Positions 56,289 to 64,000 of a DNA stretch of 64,000 bases are shown piece after piece. Position 1 is the first letter of the stretch; each line of letters begins with the position of its first letter. The stretch lies in the NCBI GenBank assembly GCA_015478655.1, contig JADMIJ010000003.1, positions 1 to 64,000 of the forward strand. Direction: 5' to 3'. This DNA comes from Acidimicrobiales bacterium. GTDB taxonomy: Bacteria > Actinomycetota > Acidimicrobiia > Acidimicrobiales > RAAP-2. Under the pieces are notes generated by a model that was not told the DNA's origin, made no database searches, and worked only from the letters and a program-made list of their open reading frames with translations. The position numbers and the translations under genes are program-made.

Positions 56289-57062
56289 CTAGAGGCCCAT
56301 GGACAGCCCACCGTCCACCGGCAGGACCGCGCCCGTGATGTAGGCCGCCCCGGCCGAGGCCAGAAAACCCACGGCCTCGGCTACCTCGTCGGGTCGGGCC
56401 ACCCGACCCAGGGGAACCTGGGCTGCGAACTCGCTCAAGCGTTCCTCTCCGAGAGCCGCGAGCATATTCGTTTCGACCAGCCCAGGGGCAATTACGTTGA
56501 CCGTGATCGACCGGCTGGCCACTTCGCGGGCCATCGAACGGGCCATGCCCACCAGGCCGGCCTTGGATGCCGCGTAGTTGGCCTGGCCCGCCGAACCGAT
56601 GAAGGCCCCGACCGACGAGACCATGATCACCCGTCCCCGGTGGAGGCGGATCATCTTGGCCAGGGCCCGTTTGGTCACCCGGAACACCCCGGTCAGATTG
56701 GTGGCGATCACTTCGGACCAGGCCTCCTCGCTCATCCGCAGCACCAGGGTGTCGTGGGTGATCCCGGCATTGGCCACCAGGATCTCGACGGGGCCCCAAG
56801 TCTCCTCGATGGCGGCGAAGGCCGCGTTGACCTGGTCCGGGTCGGTGACGTCGCAGGCCAAGGACAACAGCCGATCGGGATGCGGGTCCTGGTCGCCCTC
56901 GACCGGTCCGGACCTCGAGGTGACGGCCACCCGGTCCCCCTGGGCCAGGAACCACTGGGCGCAGGCCAGCCCGATGCCCCGCGAGCCCCCGGTGACCAGG
57001 ACGACCCTGCCCTCGGTGGCAGCCTCGGCCCCGGCACCCCCCTCAGGGGCGGCGTCGGTCAC
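56289..57062 (-). CDS. fabG: 3-oxoacyl-ACP reductase
   Basis: SDR enzyme of 257 residues: T-G-G-S-R-G-I-G, V-A-N-A-G, catalytic Ser150, Tyr163 and Lys167 (Y-A-A-S-K), and the FabG end A-A-Y-I-T-G-A-V-L-P-V-D-G-G. GTG start overlaps the fabD stop (GTGA). In the fab operon it reduces the product of FabF. Confidence 0.94.
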   Translation of the reverse strand: MTDAAPEGGAGAEAATEGRVVLVTGGSRGIGLACAQWFLAQGDRVAVTSRSGPVEGDQDPHPDRLLSLACDVTDPDQVNAAFAAIEETWGPVEILVANAGITHDTLVLRMSEEAWSEVIATNLTGVFRVTKRALAKMIRLHRGRVIMVSSVGAFIGSAGQANYAASKAGLVGMARSMAREVASRSITVNVIAPGLVETNMLAALGEERLSEFAAQVPLGRVARPDEVAEAVGFLASAGAAYITGAVLPVDGGLSMGL

Positions 57063-58315
57063 CCGGCACTTCCGGGGCTTCGTATCCAGGCGACGGGCTG
57101 ACCCTCGACCACTCGCTCACCGCGCACGGCCAACCAGCGCACCAGGATGCCGTGGAACGGGGTCCGTACGTCGGTGAGGCCGACCGTGCCCACCCGGTCG
57201 CCGACCGCCAGGATGGACCCGGGAGCCGCCCCCTGGCCGCTGCCCGGAGCCGCCGTGGCCTCCGCCAGTGCCGTGCTCTCCAGGGCGGCCAGCCCCACAT
57301 CCGGCTCGAACACCCCCGGGGCAGGGCTGACGATGACCCGTTCGGAGGTGTAGAGGTGCTCGCCCTGGTGGGCCTCGGCCGTGGCCGTCCACTCGTCGGT
57401 GCCCGCCACCATGTCCATGAGCTTGTCGAGATCGTCGGGGACAGCAACCGCCACCCCCCGCACGTCCGGGACGGTTCGACGGACCAGACCGGTGAGCACT
57501 CCCCCCGGTCCGAGCTCGGCCAGCACCGTTGCCCCCCGTCCGCTGAGGGTCTCCAGCAACTGGCGCCACCGGACCGGACTGCAGAGCTGAGACGAGAGCA
57601 GTCCCGGCCATTCGCCGGCATCGGCGTGGATGCGGGCATCCACATTGGCCACCACGGGAACCTCGGGTGCGTGGAACTCGACGGCGTCGAGGGTCTGGCG
57701 AAGCCGGGTTCGCGCCGGAAGCATCAGTTGGGTGTGGAAGGCGCCGGACACCGGGATGGGGAGCACCTTGCGGGCGCCGAGCTCCTTGGCCCGCTCGGTG
57801 GCGACAGCGATCCCCTCGACGGTGCCGGCGATGACCACCTGTCCCGGTGCGTTGTAGTTGGCCACCCAGACCTCTGCCTCGGCCCTCTGGCAAGCGGCCT
57901 CGGCGTCGTCGTCGGAGATGCCGATCAAGGCGGCCATGGTGCCCGGGCGTTGGTCGGCCGCAGCCTGCATGGCGTCGCCCCGCTCGATGACCAACCGGGT
58001 CCCGTCGCTGAGGGACAGGGCTCCCGACGCCACCAAGGCGGTGTACTCACCCAAGCTATGGCCGGCACACGCCCCCGGGAAGAGGCCGACTCGCTCGACG
58101 GCGTCCAGCACGATCAGGCTCATCACGAAGGTGGCCAACTGGGCGTTGGCAGTGAGGGTCAACTCCTCCATGGGCGCATCGAGCAGCAGCGCGGTCAGGT
58201 CGCGCCCGGCGATGTCCGAGGCTTCGGCCACCACCTCCCACGAAGGATGCTCGACCCAGGCATGGCCCATCCCAGATCGTTGCGATCCCTGTCCCGGGAA
58301 GGTAAAAGCCAGCAC
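57059..58315 (-). CDS. fabD: malonyl-CoA:ACP transacylase fused to a biotinyl/lipoyl-like domain
   Basis: A protein of 418 residues. GTG 58315 is chosen because GAGAGGAG lies about 7 nt upstream and the FabD N-terminus L-A-F-T-F-P-G-Q-G follows directly. Residues 1-295 are a normal FabD with nucleophile Ser87 (G-H-S-L-G) and His194 (G-A-F-H). A linker leads to residues about 325-412, which have the beta pattern of biotin carboxyl carrier or lipoyl domains: I-V-S-P-A-P-G-V-F, G-S-I-L-A-V-G-D-R-V-G-T-V, T-P-F-H-G-I-L, G-E-R-V-V-E-G-Q-P-V-A-W-I. The MKM lysine that carries biotin is absent (L-T-D-V). A normal FabD is about 300 residues. Confidence 0.9.
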   Translation of the reverse strand: MLAFTFPGQGSQRSGMGHAWVEHPSWEVVAEASDIAGRDLTALLLDAPMEELTLTANAQLATFVMSLIVLDAVERVGLFPGACAGHSLGEYTALVASGALSLSDGTRLVIERGDAMQAAADQRPGTMAALIGISDDDAEAACQRAEAEVWVANYNAPGQVVIAGTVEGIAVATERAKELGARKVLPIPVSGAFHTQLMLPARTRLRQTLDAVEFHAPEVPVVANVDARIHADAGEWPGLLSSQLCSPVRWRQLLETLSGRGATVLAELGPGGVLTGLVRRTVPDVRGVAVAVPDDLDKLMDMVAGTDEWTATAEAHQGEHLYTSERVIVSPAPGVFEPDVGLAALESTALAEATAAPGSGQGAAPGSILAVGDRVGTVGLTDVRTPFHGILVRWLAVRGERVVEGQPVAWIRSPGSAG

Positions 58316-58714
58316 CCACCGACTCCTCTCGAATGCATTCGGACGAATGCGACCGCGATGGCCGGACAAGTGTGACACGGACCCGGTGCACCGGGGTGAT
58401 TACCGGCCGGTCACCCGGGGCCCGCACACGGCAGGCGTGCGCCTATGGGGCCACGTCGGTGGCGCGGTATTCCTCGCCGACGGGGCCGGGACTACAGTTG
58501 CAGCGCCAGGAAGGCTGGGCAGGCAGGTAGATGCCGAGGTGCGCTTGCAGGGTTGAGACTGCCGGTGATGGGATGGAGAATTCCGCCTTGCGCTTCAACC
58601 GGAGCGATGGCGGCTGTCGACACGTTGGCCGGGCCGACGGGTCCCGTCCACACGGCAGGTTCGACTGACGGGCGGCGCCCGTTGCCGGTCAGTCCCGGTA
58701 GGGGAGGTTGGTTC

Positions 58715-60649
58715 GTGGCGGCAGGGCAGGGGCTCCGGATTCGCTACGTCGCCGAGCTCGACGGATTGCGCGGCGCAGCGGTAGCAGCCGTGCTCCTCTT
58801 CCACGGCGGACACCTGCGAGGCGGCTATCTCGGCGTCGACCTGTTCTTCGTACTTTCCGGCTACCTGATCACCTCGCTGCTGCTCGCCGAGTCCGGGACC
58901 AGGGGCCGGATCGCCCTGGGGGCGTTCTGGTCGCGACGGGCGCGCCGGCTCCTGCCGGCTTTGGGGCTCCTGCTCATCGGTGTCGCCCTCTACGCCAAAT
59001 TTGTGGCGCAACCGGCCGATCTGCGCCAGATCCGGCTGGACGGCCTGGCCACCATCGGTTACGCGGCCAACTGGCGCTACGTACTCGAACACTTCTCGTA
59101 TTGGTCGCTGTTCACCTCTCCGTCTCCCCTCCAGCACACGTGGAGCCTGGCCATCGAAGAACAGTTCTACATCGTGTGGCCGCTGGTCATGGTGTCCCTG
59201 CTGTGGTTCGGTTCTCGCCGTTCTGAGCCCAAGCCCCTGGCGCAGCGAGTGCTGGTTCTCTCGCTTGCACTTGCTGTCGTCTCGTTGGTGTTGGCCATCG
59301 CCCTCTATCGCATCGACGGCTCCAACCGCGTCTATTACGGCACCGACACGCGCGCCGCCGCCATCCTCCTCGGCGCCGCCCTGGCCGCCACCATGTCGCT
59401 GCAAGGACCAGCCCGCACTCGTGGCGGCCGAACAGCCGTCGAGGTCGCGGGTGTGGCCGGTGTCCTGATCCTGGCGTGGGCGTGGCTGCGGCTCGACGGA
59501 ACCTCGCCTGTGCTGTACGAGGGTGGCCTGTTCGCCTGCTCGTTGGCCGCGGTCGCCGTGATCGCGTCGGCCACCCATCCGACCCGGGGACCGCTGGCGA
59601 TGGCGCTCAAGGCCCGGCCGCTGGTGCTCCTCGGACTCATCAGCTACGGCGTCTACCTGTTTCACTGGCCGATCTTCCTCTGGATGAGCAACGTCACCGG
59701 TTTGCACGGCTGGGCGCTGTTCGGCGTCCAGGTCTCCGTGACGCTGGCCGTCTCGATCATTTCCTTCCTTGCCATCGAACGGCCGATCAGGCACGGCGCC
59801 TTTCATGCACCGAGCCTTCGCCTGCTCGTTCCGGTGGCGGCGGCCATCCTGGTCGTGTCGCTCGTGGGGGCCACGGCCGGATACAGGGCAGCGTCAGCCA
59901 CAGCGCCCGGGAACGACTCGCTCGCCGCGGTAGTGCGGACGGCCCAGAGCCAGCCAGGTCAGACCCGCCTTCTGGTCGTTGGCAACTCGGTGCCCTACTT
60001 TCTGGCCCGCGAGGGATTCGACCAACTCACCACGCGGCCATCACTCCTCGTTGTCAACGGTGCCCTCCCGGATTGCTCGTTTCCGTCCGGCACCACGGGC
60101 TATCGCGTCAACGGCGGTAGCGTCGTTCCGGTAGTGGCCGAGTGTGCGGCCAACTGGGCCGCCGACGTCAACGCCTTCCGACCCGATGTCGTCCTGTTCA
60201 CCATCGGCGACATCCTGGGGGAGATCCATCGCGGCGGCCAATGGCTGCGACCGTGCACGCCGGTCTTCGACGATTGGTTCGCCACCTCCCTCCACCAAGC
60301 AGCAGACGTCTTCACTCGGTACGGCGCCCATCTGGTCGTGGCCACGAGCGCCTACTCGGACTATCCGTTTGCTCCCACCAACCTGTGGCCGCAGACGGAC
60401 TGCCTCAACAGGATCGAGCGCACCGCGGCGGCGTGGCCCAACACGTCTGTCGTCGACCTCGGCCACTATGTCTGTCCTTCCATCACCTACTGTCGACAGA
60501 CGATCGCCGGCGTGCCCCTCCGGCCCGATGGCCTCCACTACCGTGGTCGTTCAGCTGAGGCCGTCGCCGCCTGGCTCCTGCCCAGACTCGGTCTGCGTTC
60601 GGCCGATGGCCAGCCGGTGACCATCGTGTCGTGGCGCCCGGTCGGATAG
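58715..60649 (+). CDS. acyltransferase-3 (OafA/YrhL-type) with SGNH-like C-terminal domain
   Basis: A protein of 644 residues from GTG 58715, chosen because AGGGGAGG is 7 nt upstream; the frame runs further upstream to about 58445. Membrane acyltransferase domain (10-380, about ten helices): R-I-R-Y-V-A-E-L-D-G-L-R-G, D-L-F-F-V-L-S-G-Y-L-I, the H-T-W-S-L-A-I-E-E-Q-F-Y motif, and E-R-P-I-R. The extracellular part (about 420-640) is SGNH-like with V-V-G-N-S-V at the block-I position and L-H-Y end motif. Such enzymes O-acetylate wall polymers; the N-S-V variation of the G-D-S motif is unusual. Confidence 0.88.
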   Translation: MAAGQGLRIRYVAELDGLRGAAVAAVLLFHGGHLRGGYLGVDLFFVLSGYLITSLLLAESGTRGRIALGAFWSRRARRLLPALGLLLIGVALYAKFVAQPADLRQIRLDGLATIGYAANWRYVLEHFSYWSLFTSPSPLQHTWSLAIEEQFYIVWPLVMVSLLWFGSRRSEPKPLAQRVLVLSLALAVVSLVLAIALYRIDGSNRVYYGTDTRAAAILLGAALAATMSLQGPARTRGGRTAVEVAGVAGVLILAWAWLRLDGTSPVLYEGGLFACSLAAVAVIASATHPTRGPLAMALKARPLVLLGLISYGVYLFHWPIFLWMSNVTGLHGWALFGVQVSVTLAVSIISFLAIERPIRHGAFHAPSLRLLVPVAAAILVVSLVGATAGYRAASATAPGNDSLAAVVRTAQSQPGQTRLLVVGNSVPYFLAREGFDQLTTRPSLLVVNGALPDCSFPSGTTGYRVNGGSVVPVVAECAANWAADVNAFRPDVVLFTIGDILGEIHRGGQWLRPCTPVFDDWFATSLHQAADVFTRYGAHLVVATSAYSDYPFAPTNLWPQTDCLNRIERTAAAWPNTSVVDLGHYVCPSITYCRQTIAGVPLRPDGLHYRGRSAEAVAAWLLPRLGLRSADGQPVTIVSWRPVG

Positions 60650-60776
60650 CGCACGCCTGCGGTTGCTCGTCACTGTGGATTCGCCAGGGAACGTTCTCGC
60701 GTGGGGTCCCTGGATTCGAAGACAGAGTCCGCCGCCGAGGTGCCCCGGGATTCCGACGACCGTTCGTCTCTTCGCC

Positions 60777-61055
60777 TCATTGCCTCGCAGCCATGGATCG
60801 CGGTGCTGGTCGGGACGTTCGTGGTCTCACGAATTCGCTTCTACGGTCAGGCTGCCTGCTCACCCGCTTCCGTCCCAGCAGCAGATAGGCGACGGAGTTC
60901 CCCGAGTTCAGCGCAGATGCGATTCGCCACATTCGCTTCGAGCCTCTGACCTGATCATCTGGGCGTCTCCGCAAGTCACGCCACACGAAGGAGGCGATGA
61001 GAGTGTGGGCGGTCAAGATTGCTGCCCACTGTGCCGGGGTGAGCTTCCGCTTCAT
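60777..61055 (-). CDS. small membrane protein, PLDc_N-like
   Basis: 92 residues from ATG 61055. The first 62 look conserved: K-L-T-P-A-Q-W-A-A-I-L, a W-R-D-L-R-R-R-P motif, and N-S-G-N-S-V-A-Y-L-L-L-G-R-K-R, one or two short membrane helices with a basic end. The latter matches the G..AY...GR pattern of PLDc_N and similar actinobacterial membrane proteins. The last 30 residues are Arg/Pro-rich and unlikely to be conserved. No function can be given. Confidence 0.55.
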   Translation of the reverse strand: MKRKLTPAQWAAILTAHTLIASFVWRDLRRRPDDQVRGSKRMWRIASALNSGNSVAYLLLGRKRVSRQPDRRSEFVRPRTSRPAPRSMAARQ

Positions 61056-61291
61056 GGTCTGAGTCTGCCACCTCTGGCGTCGCTAGAGCCGGTGGCCTGG
61101 TTCGTGTCGTCCGATGTGGAGATCGGAACTCCAGCAGAGGGTTGCCTGCTTCGCGTTCAAGCTATCCATCGTTGGTGTCCCAGCCACCCCCATCAAAACG
61201 CGCTGTGAGCAACTTGTGACCACGAACATCACGTCATTGGCTTTCGTTCACACCCTGTAGCCGCTTGACCTGCGATGTCGTCGCTCAGAGT

Positions 61292-61306
61292 GCGTGCCCG
61301 GGGCGG
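61292..61306 (+). repeat. left target-site duplication (copy of tRNA-Leu 3' end)
   Basis: 15 bp next to the left end of the IS element. Thirteen bases, GTGCCCGGGGCGG at 61294-61306, are identical to 62217-62229 in the 3' end of the tRNA-Leu gene. Confidence 0.7.
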
Positions 61307-62214
61307 TGTGCGAATTCAGGACATAGGAGACCGGCGGTCTCGTGGATGTGTCAAGACAGAGGAGACCGCTACTGAGGAGGGTCTCCGATGGACATGGGCC
61401 GGTTTCTGATCGAGACGCACCTGCGGACGGGCAAGCCGATCAAAGAGCTGGCCCGGGACCATGGCGTGAGCCCGAGCTGGCTCTTCAAGTTGCTCCCTCG
61501 CTACCGACTCGAGGGCCCGGCTGGGCTCGAGCCCCGGAGCCGGCGTCCCAAGTCCTCGCCGTCTCGGATCGCCGATCTCTACGAGGACGAGATCGTGACG
61601 CTGCGCAAGGAGCTCGCCGATGCCGGCTTCGACGCGCTACGGCGTCGAGGGTGCGGTTGAGCAAGAGCTCTTCGCGCTCGGCATCACGGCCAAGCACGCA
61701 CGTCCCTACCATCCCCAGACCTGCGGCAAGGTCGAGCGGTTCCACCAGACGCTCAAGAAGTTCGTGGGCGCCCAGAAGGGCATCGAGACCAAGAAGCAAC
61801 TCCAGCGCGCCATCGACCGCTTCGTCGTCTACTACAACGACGTCCGACCACATCGAGGTGTGGGCCGTCGGACCCCTCGATCGGTCTTCGGTGGGCGCCA
61901 GAAGGCGCAGCCAACCGCCTCGCTGGTCAAGATCGACGGTCGGCGCCTGCGGCTCGACAAAGTTGACTCGACGGGTTCGGTGACCCTGCGCCATCGGGGC
62001 CGCCTTCACCACATCGGCATCGGTCGTCCCTATGCCGGTTGGCGCGTGGCCATGCTCGTCGAGGGTCTCGACATCGAGGTGGTCGGCCTGGACGGCTCAC
62101 CACTGCGACGCCTCGTCCTTGACCCGACCAAGGACTACCAGCGCATGCCGTGACGGGAATGTCCTGGTCTACGATGTCTTGATACATCGGTCTCCGATGT
62201 CTCGCGACATCACA
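61307..62214. mobile_element. degenerate IS481-family insertion sequence (about 0.9 kb)
   Basis: The ends read TGTG...CACA, with imperfect inverted repeats of about 55 bp. Two motifs recur at both ends: GACAT[AC]GGAGACCG (61320-61333; complement at 62188-62201, 13 of 14) and TCAAGACA...AGACC (61351-61367; complement at 62166-62182, 14 of 17). The insert encodes the N-terminal helix-turn-helix and C-terminal integrase parts of an IS481-like transposase with the middle missing. Flanking direct repeats of 13-15 bp mark insertion at the 3' end of tRNA-Leu. Intact IS481 elements are about 1.0-1.3 kb, so this copy is internally deleted and cannot move by itself. Confidence 0.82.
61388..62153 (+). 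pseudogene. IS481-family transposase, internally deleted and frameshifted
   Basis: Frame one (61388-61660; GAGGAGG 6 nt upstream) gives L-I-E-T-H-L-R-T-G-K-P-I-K-E-L-A-R, the usual N-terminal helix-turn-helix, up to E-I-V-T-L-R-K-E-L-A-D-A-G. Around 61634-61640 the sequence jumps to another frame (ending at 62153) that contains H-P-Q-T-C-G-K-V-E-R-F-H-Q-T-L-K-K, the final Glu region of the DDE core, then Y-Y-N-D-V-R-P-H-R. About 130 residues, including both catalytic Asp, are missing. The gene is non-functional. Confidence 0.88.
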
Positions 62215-62229
62215 GTGTGCCCGGGGCGG
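62215..62229 (+). repeat. right target-site duplication within tRNA-Leu 3' end
   Basis: The copy of the duplication on the tRNA side; bases 62217-62229 equal 61294-61306. It covers the 3' acceptor strand and the first T-stem bases of the tRNA. Confidence 0.7.
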
Positions 62230-62300
62230 GATTCGAACCCGCACGCCCTTTCGGACAGTGGATTTTGAGTCCACCGCGTCTGCCATTCCGCCACCCGGGC
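62218..62300 (-). tRNA. tRNA-Leu (anticodon CAA)
   Basis: Read on the minus strand: acceptor stem GCCCGGG (62294-62300) pairs with CCCGGGC (62219-62225), discriminator A at 62218. The anticodon loop is C-T-C-A-A-A-A inside stem GTGGA/TCCAC, anticodon CAA. A long variable arm (class II) and T-loop TTCGAAT are present. The 83-nt gene has no encoded CCA. Its 3' end is the target of the neighbouring IS element, but all mature positions remain intact. Confidence 0.95.
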
Positions 62301-62372
62301 TGGTGCGGGCGCAGCCTATCGCCACGCCTCTGGAGTGCTCCGATCCGGACCGTGAAACCGTAGGCTCCACTG

Positions 62373-63596
62373 GTGGCCGGCACGGGAACGACGGGTGGAG
62401 TAACCCAGAGGTGGGACGACGTCGGGTCCCATGATTCGGTCCACCTCACCGCCGTCCAGCTCTGGATGGCCGAACTGCCACTGGTGGAGCCTGTCGTCAC
62501 TGCAGGGACGGTCCATGGCCACCGACCGGTGGTCTTCGTCCAGGTGACCGGGCAGAGCAATGGCGAGGTGGTCGAAGGTTGGGGGGAGTGCGCGGCTCTG
62601 GGCGACACCGCCTATGACCGGGAGGACGCATCGGCCTCGTTCAGCGTGCTCGAAGAGACGCTGCTTCCCTCGCTGTTCGATGCGGCCGGAGCATCGCTCC
62701 GGCTGCCCCGACCGACCGCGCTGGACCTCGTCCGTCAGGCGGCGCCGGACGCCCCCCTGGCCTTCGCCGCCCTCGAGATGGCGGTGGCCGACACCCACCT
62801 CCGGGCGGAGCACCGTTCGCTGGCCGCCGTGTTGGGGGTCGAGCACGCCAGCGTCGAGCTCGGGGCGGTGGTGGGGATGTACCCGACCACCGGTGCGCTG
62901 GTGGAACGCGTGCGCGAACTGGCCGATGCCGGTTTCAGCCGGGTCAAGATGAAGATCGGCCCCGGATGGGATCTCGATCCCGTCAACGCCGTGTCGCGGG
63001 CCCTCCCGGGTCTGCGACTGCAAGTGGACGCCAACGGTTCGTACACAGAGACGGATGAGGACCACCTCATGGGGCTCGATCGACGCGGACTCCTCTGCAT
63101 CGAGCAGCCGTTCGCCCGGACGGATCTGGCCGCCCACGCCCGGCTGGCACACCGGATCGGCACCCCGGTGTGCCTGGACGAGAGCCTCGCCTCTCCGCTC
63201 GATGTCGAAAGGGCCCTGGCCATGGGAGCGTGCTCGGTGATCTGCCTGAAGCCGGCGCGGCTCGGCGGCCTGGGAAACGCGCTGAAGGTCGTCTCCAGGT
63301 GCGGCGCATCCGGCGTTCCGCTATGGATGGGCGGCATGTTCGAGACCGGCTATGCCCGGGGAGTCAACACCACGGTGGCCGCCCTCCCCGGCTTCGCCTG
63401 GCCCGGTGACCTGAGCCCGGCCACCACCTACCTCCGAGACGATGTGGGATCCGGTCTACGCCTCTCCCGGACCGGACCGGCCCGGTCATTGTCGGCATCG
63501 CCTCCGCAAGGCTCGGGCATGGGTCCGGCCCCCGATCCCGAGGCCCTCATCCGGTGCGCCGTCCGTCATCGGCCCATGGAAGCGCCCCGGCGCTGA
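62373..63596 (+). CDS. menC: o-succinylbenzoate synthase
   Basis: Dehydrates SHCHC to OSB in menaquinone synthesis. An enolase-superfamily protein of up to 407 residues from GTG 62373 (a start up to about 62440 would also keep the conserved part). Catalytic residues are Lys194 (K-M-K-I-G), Asp219 (D-A-N-G-S-Y), Glu244 (E-Q-P-F), Asp269 (D-E-S) and Lys293 (C-L-K-P). The last 50 residues are an unconserved tail. It works with menF and menG, 35 kb away. Confidence 0.94.
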   Translation: MAGTGTTGGVTQRWDDVGSHDSVHLTAVQLWMAELPLVEPVVTAGTVHGHRPVVFVQVTGQSNGEVVEGWGECAALGDTAYDREDASASFSVLEETLLPSLFDAAGASLRLPRPTALDLVRQAAPDAPLAFAALEMAVADTHLRAEHRSLAAVLGVEHASVELGAVVGMYPTTGALVERVRELADAGFSRVKMKIGPGWDLDPVNAVSRALPGLRLQVDANGSYTETDEDHLMGLDRRGLLCIEQPFARTDLAAHARLAHRIGTPVCLDESLASPLDVERALAMGACSVICLKPARLGGLGNALKVVSRCGASGVPLWMGGMFETGYARGVNTTVAALPGFAWPGDLSPATTYLRDDVGSGLRLSRTGPARSLSASPPQGSGMGPAPDPEALIRCAVRHRPMEAPRR

Positions 63597-63665
63597 GCGA
63601 CCGTCCATTGGAGCCGCTCAACGGCCTGTCGCCGACAGCGTGCGTGGGCATGGTTCCGTCATCAG

Positions 63666-63671
63666 TACAAT
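63666..63671 (+). promoter_or_regulatory. -10 box (TACAAT) of small coiled-coil gene
   Basis: TACAAT is close to the TATAAT consensus and lies 9 nt before ATG 63681. Confidence 0.5.
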
Positions 63672-63680
63672 TGCCGGCCC

Positions 63681-63974
63681 ATGCTTCGCACCACCCTCGA
63701 ACGCCGCCTGAGTGACGCCCACGAGCGGTTGGTGCGCGCCCGGACCGAATTGTCGGTCCTCGACGAACAACTCGTGGTCGTCAACGACATCGCCGACGAG
63801 ACCCGTCTTCGGGCCCTCGTGGCCGAGACGCCACTGGCATCCAAGGAGTACGACGAGGCCAGCAGACACGCTACGGTCTTGGCCCAGAGCCGCACCGCCC
63901 TGGTGGACAGGATCGCCGAACTGGAACGTCGACAGGCCGACCTGCTCGACCGCCTGGTCGTCGGCCCGGGTTGA
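63681..63974 (+). CDS. small coiled-coil protein, function unknown
   Basis: 97 residues, nearly all helix-forming, with heptads in R-R-L-S-D-A-H-E-R-L-V-R-A-R-T-E-L-S-V-L-D-E-Q and again R-I-A-E-L-E-R-R-Q-A-D-L-L-D-R-L. It may form a two-helix coiled coil with a turn near residues 45-60. No signal peptide or membrane segment. It has a good -10 box of its own. No family recognised. Confidence 0.7.
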   Translation: MLRTTLERRLSDAHERLVRARTELSVLDEQLVVVNDIADETRLRALVAETPLASKEYDEASRHATVLAQSRTALVDRIAELERRQADLLDRLVVGPG

Positions 63975-64000
63975 CCGTCGTTCGGCGCTGCCTCCGGCAG

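Noticed and set aside
60663-61208. 181-codon plus-strand frame after the acyltransferase gene
   Set aside because: Composition lacks a domain, and the opposite-strand frame at 60777-61055 has a better protein pattern.

Overview
The window is a very GC-rich, densely packed chromosomal segment of an actinobacterium. The gene content points to class Acidimicrobiia or a close relative. Supporting signs are long surface proteins built from S-D-G-G-[IV]-F repeats, a mycothiol synthase, menaquinone genes, lipomannan-type C50 mannosyltransferases with a polyprenol-phosphate mannose synthase, and GTG/ATG starts that overlap the preceding stop codon. This taxonomic guess is an inference from gene families, not a database match.

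Layout. 1-2360: two neighbouring beta-propeller-like repeat proteins, the first cut by the window edge. 2483-10335: a conserved actinobacterial housekeeping run (DUF948, DUF6167, alaS, ruvX, mltG, aroE, a RodA/FtsW-type SEDS protein, a DUF151 nuclease-like protein), with a second SEDS gene convergent at 10352-11758. 12053-19389: five multi-spanning membrane glycosyltransferases (two GT87, one MptB-like, one PIG-V-like, one with an extra C-terminal beta domain). 19661-26315: polyphosphate kinase, an LPG-synthase-type membrane protein, an AI-2E-family permease, a polyprenol-phosphate mannose synthase and an alpha/beta hydrolase. 26379-29379: a menF-ubiE-merR operon on the minus strand. 29511-33004: MaoC dehydratase, VIT1-type transporter, mshD/nth divergent pair, a 349-bp structured gap and a small coiled-coil protein. 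33104-41810: hisD-C-B-H-A-F, a GroES-like gene, hisI, trpE, ygfZ. 41975-49322: an unrelated insert (phosphotransferase, metallo-hydrolase, a two-component system with an SDR enzyme, DUF3052, a TolB-like lipoprotein). 49434-52955: trpC-F-B-A. 52976-58315: minus-strand fatty-acid operon fabD-fabG-acpP-fabF followed by an AarF/UbiB kinase. 58715-63974: acyltransferase-3/SGNH protein, a small membrane protein, a broken IS481-like element inserted at the 3' end of tRNA-Leu(CAA), menC and a small coiled-coil protein.

How the genes work together. The glycosyltransferases, the mannose-phosphate donor synthase and the two SEDS/MltG proteins form a cell-envelope theme. The menF/ubiE/menC genes supply menaquinone. 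The his and trp genes form the classic actinobacterial his-trp supercluster, here split by about 7.6 kb and driven at both hisD and trpC by nearly identical promoter-start regions. Many single genes show a TANNNT -10 box 6-7 nt before the start codon, the arrangement expected of leaderless mRNAs.

The most unusual items are a FabD fused to a biotinyl/lipoyl-like domain that lacks the modifiable lysine, the IS481 remnant with tRNA-derived target duplications, the twin his/trp promoters, a double-MerR-domain regulator with a palindromic operator, and a seven-plus-six repeat surface protein. No CRISPR array, prophage or clearly new defence system was found.
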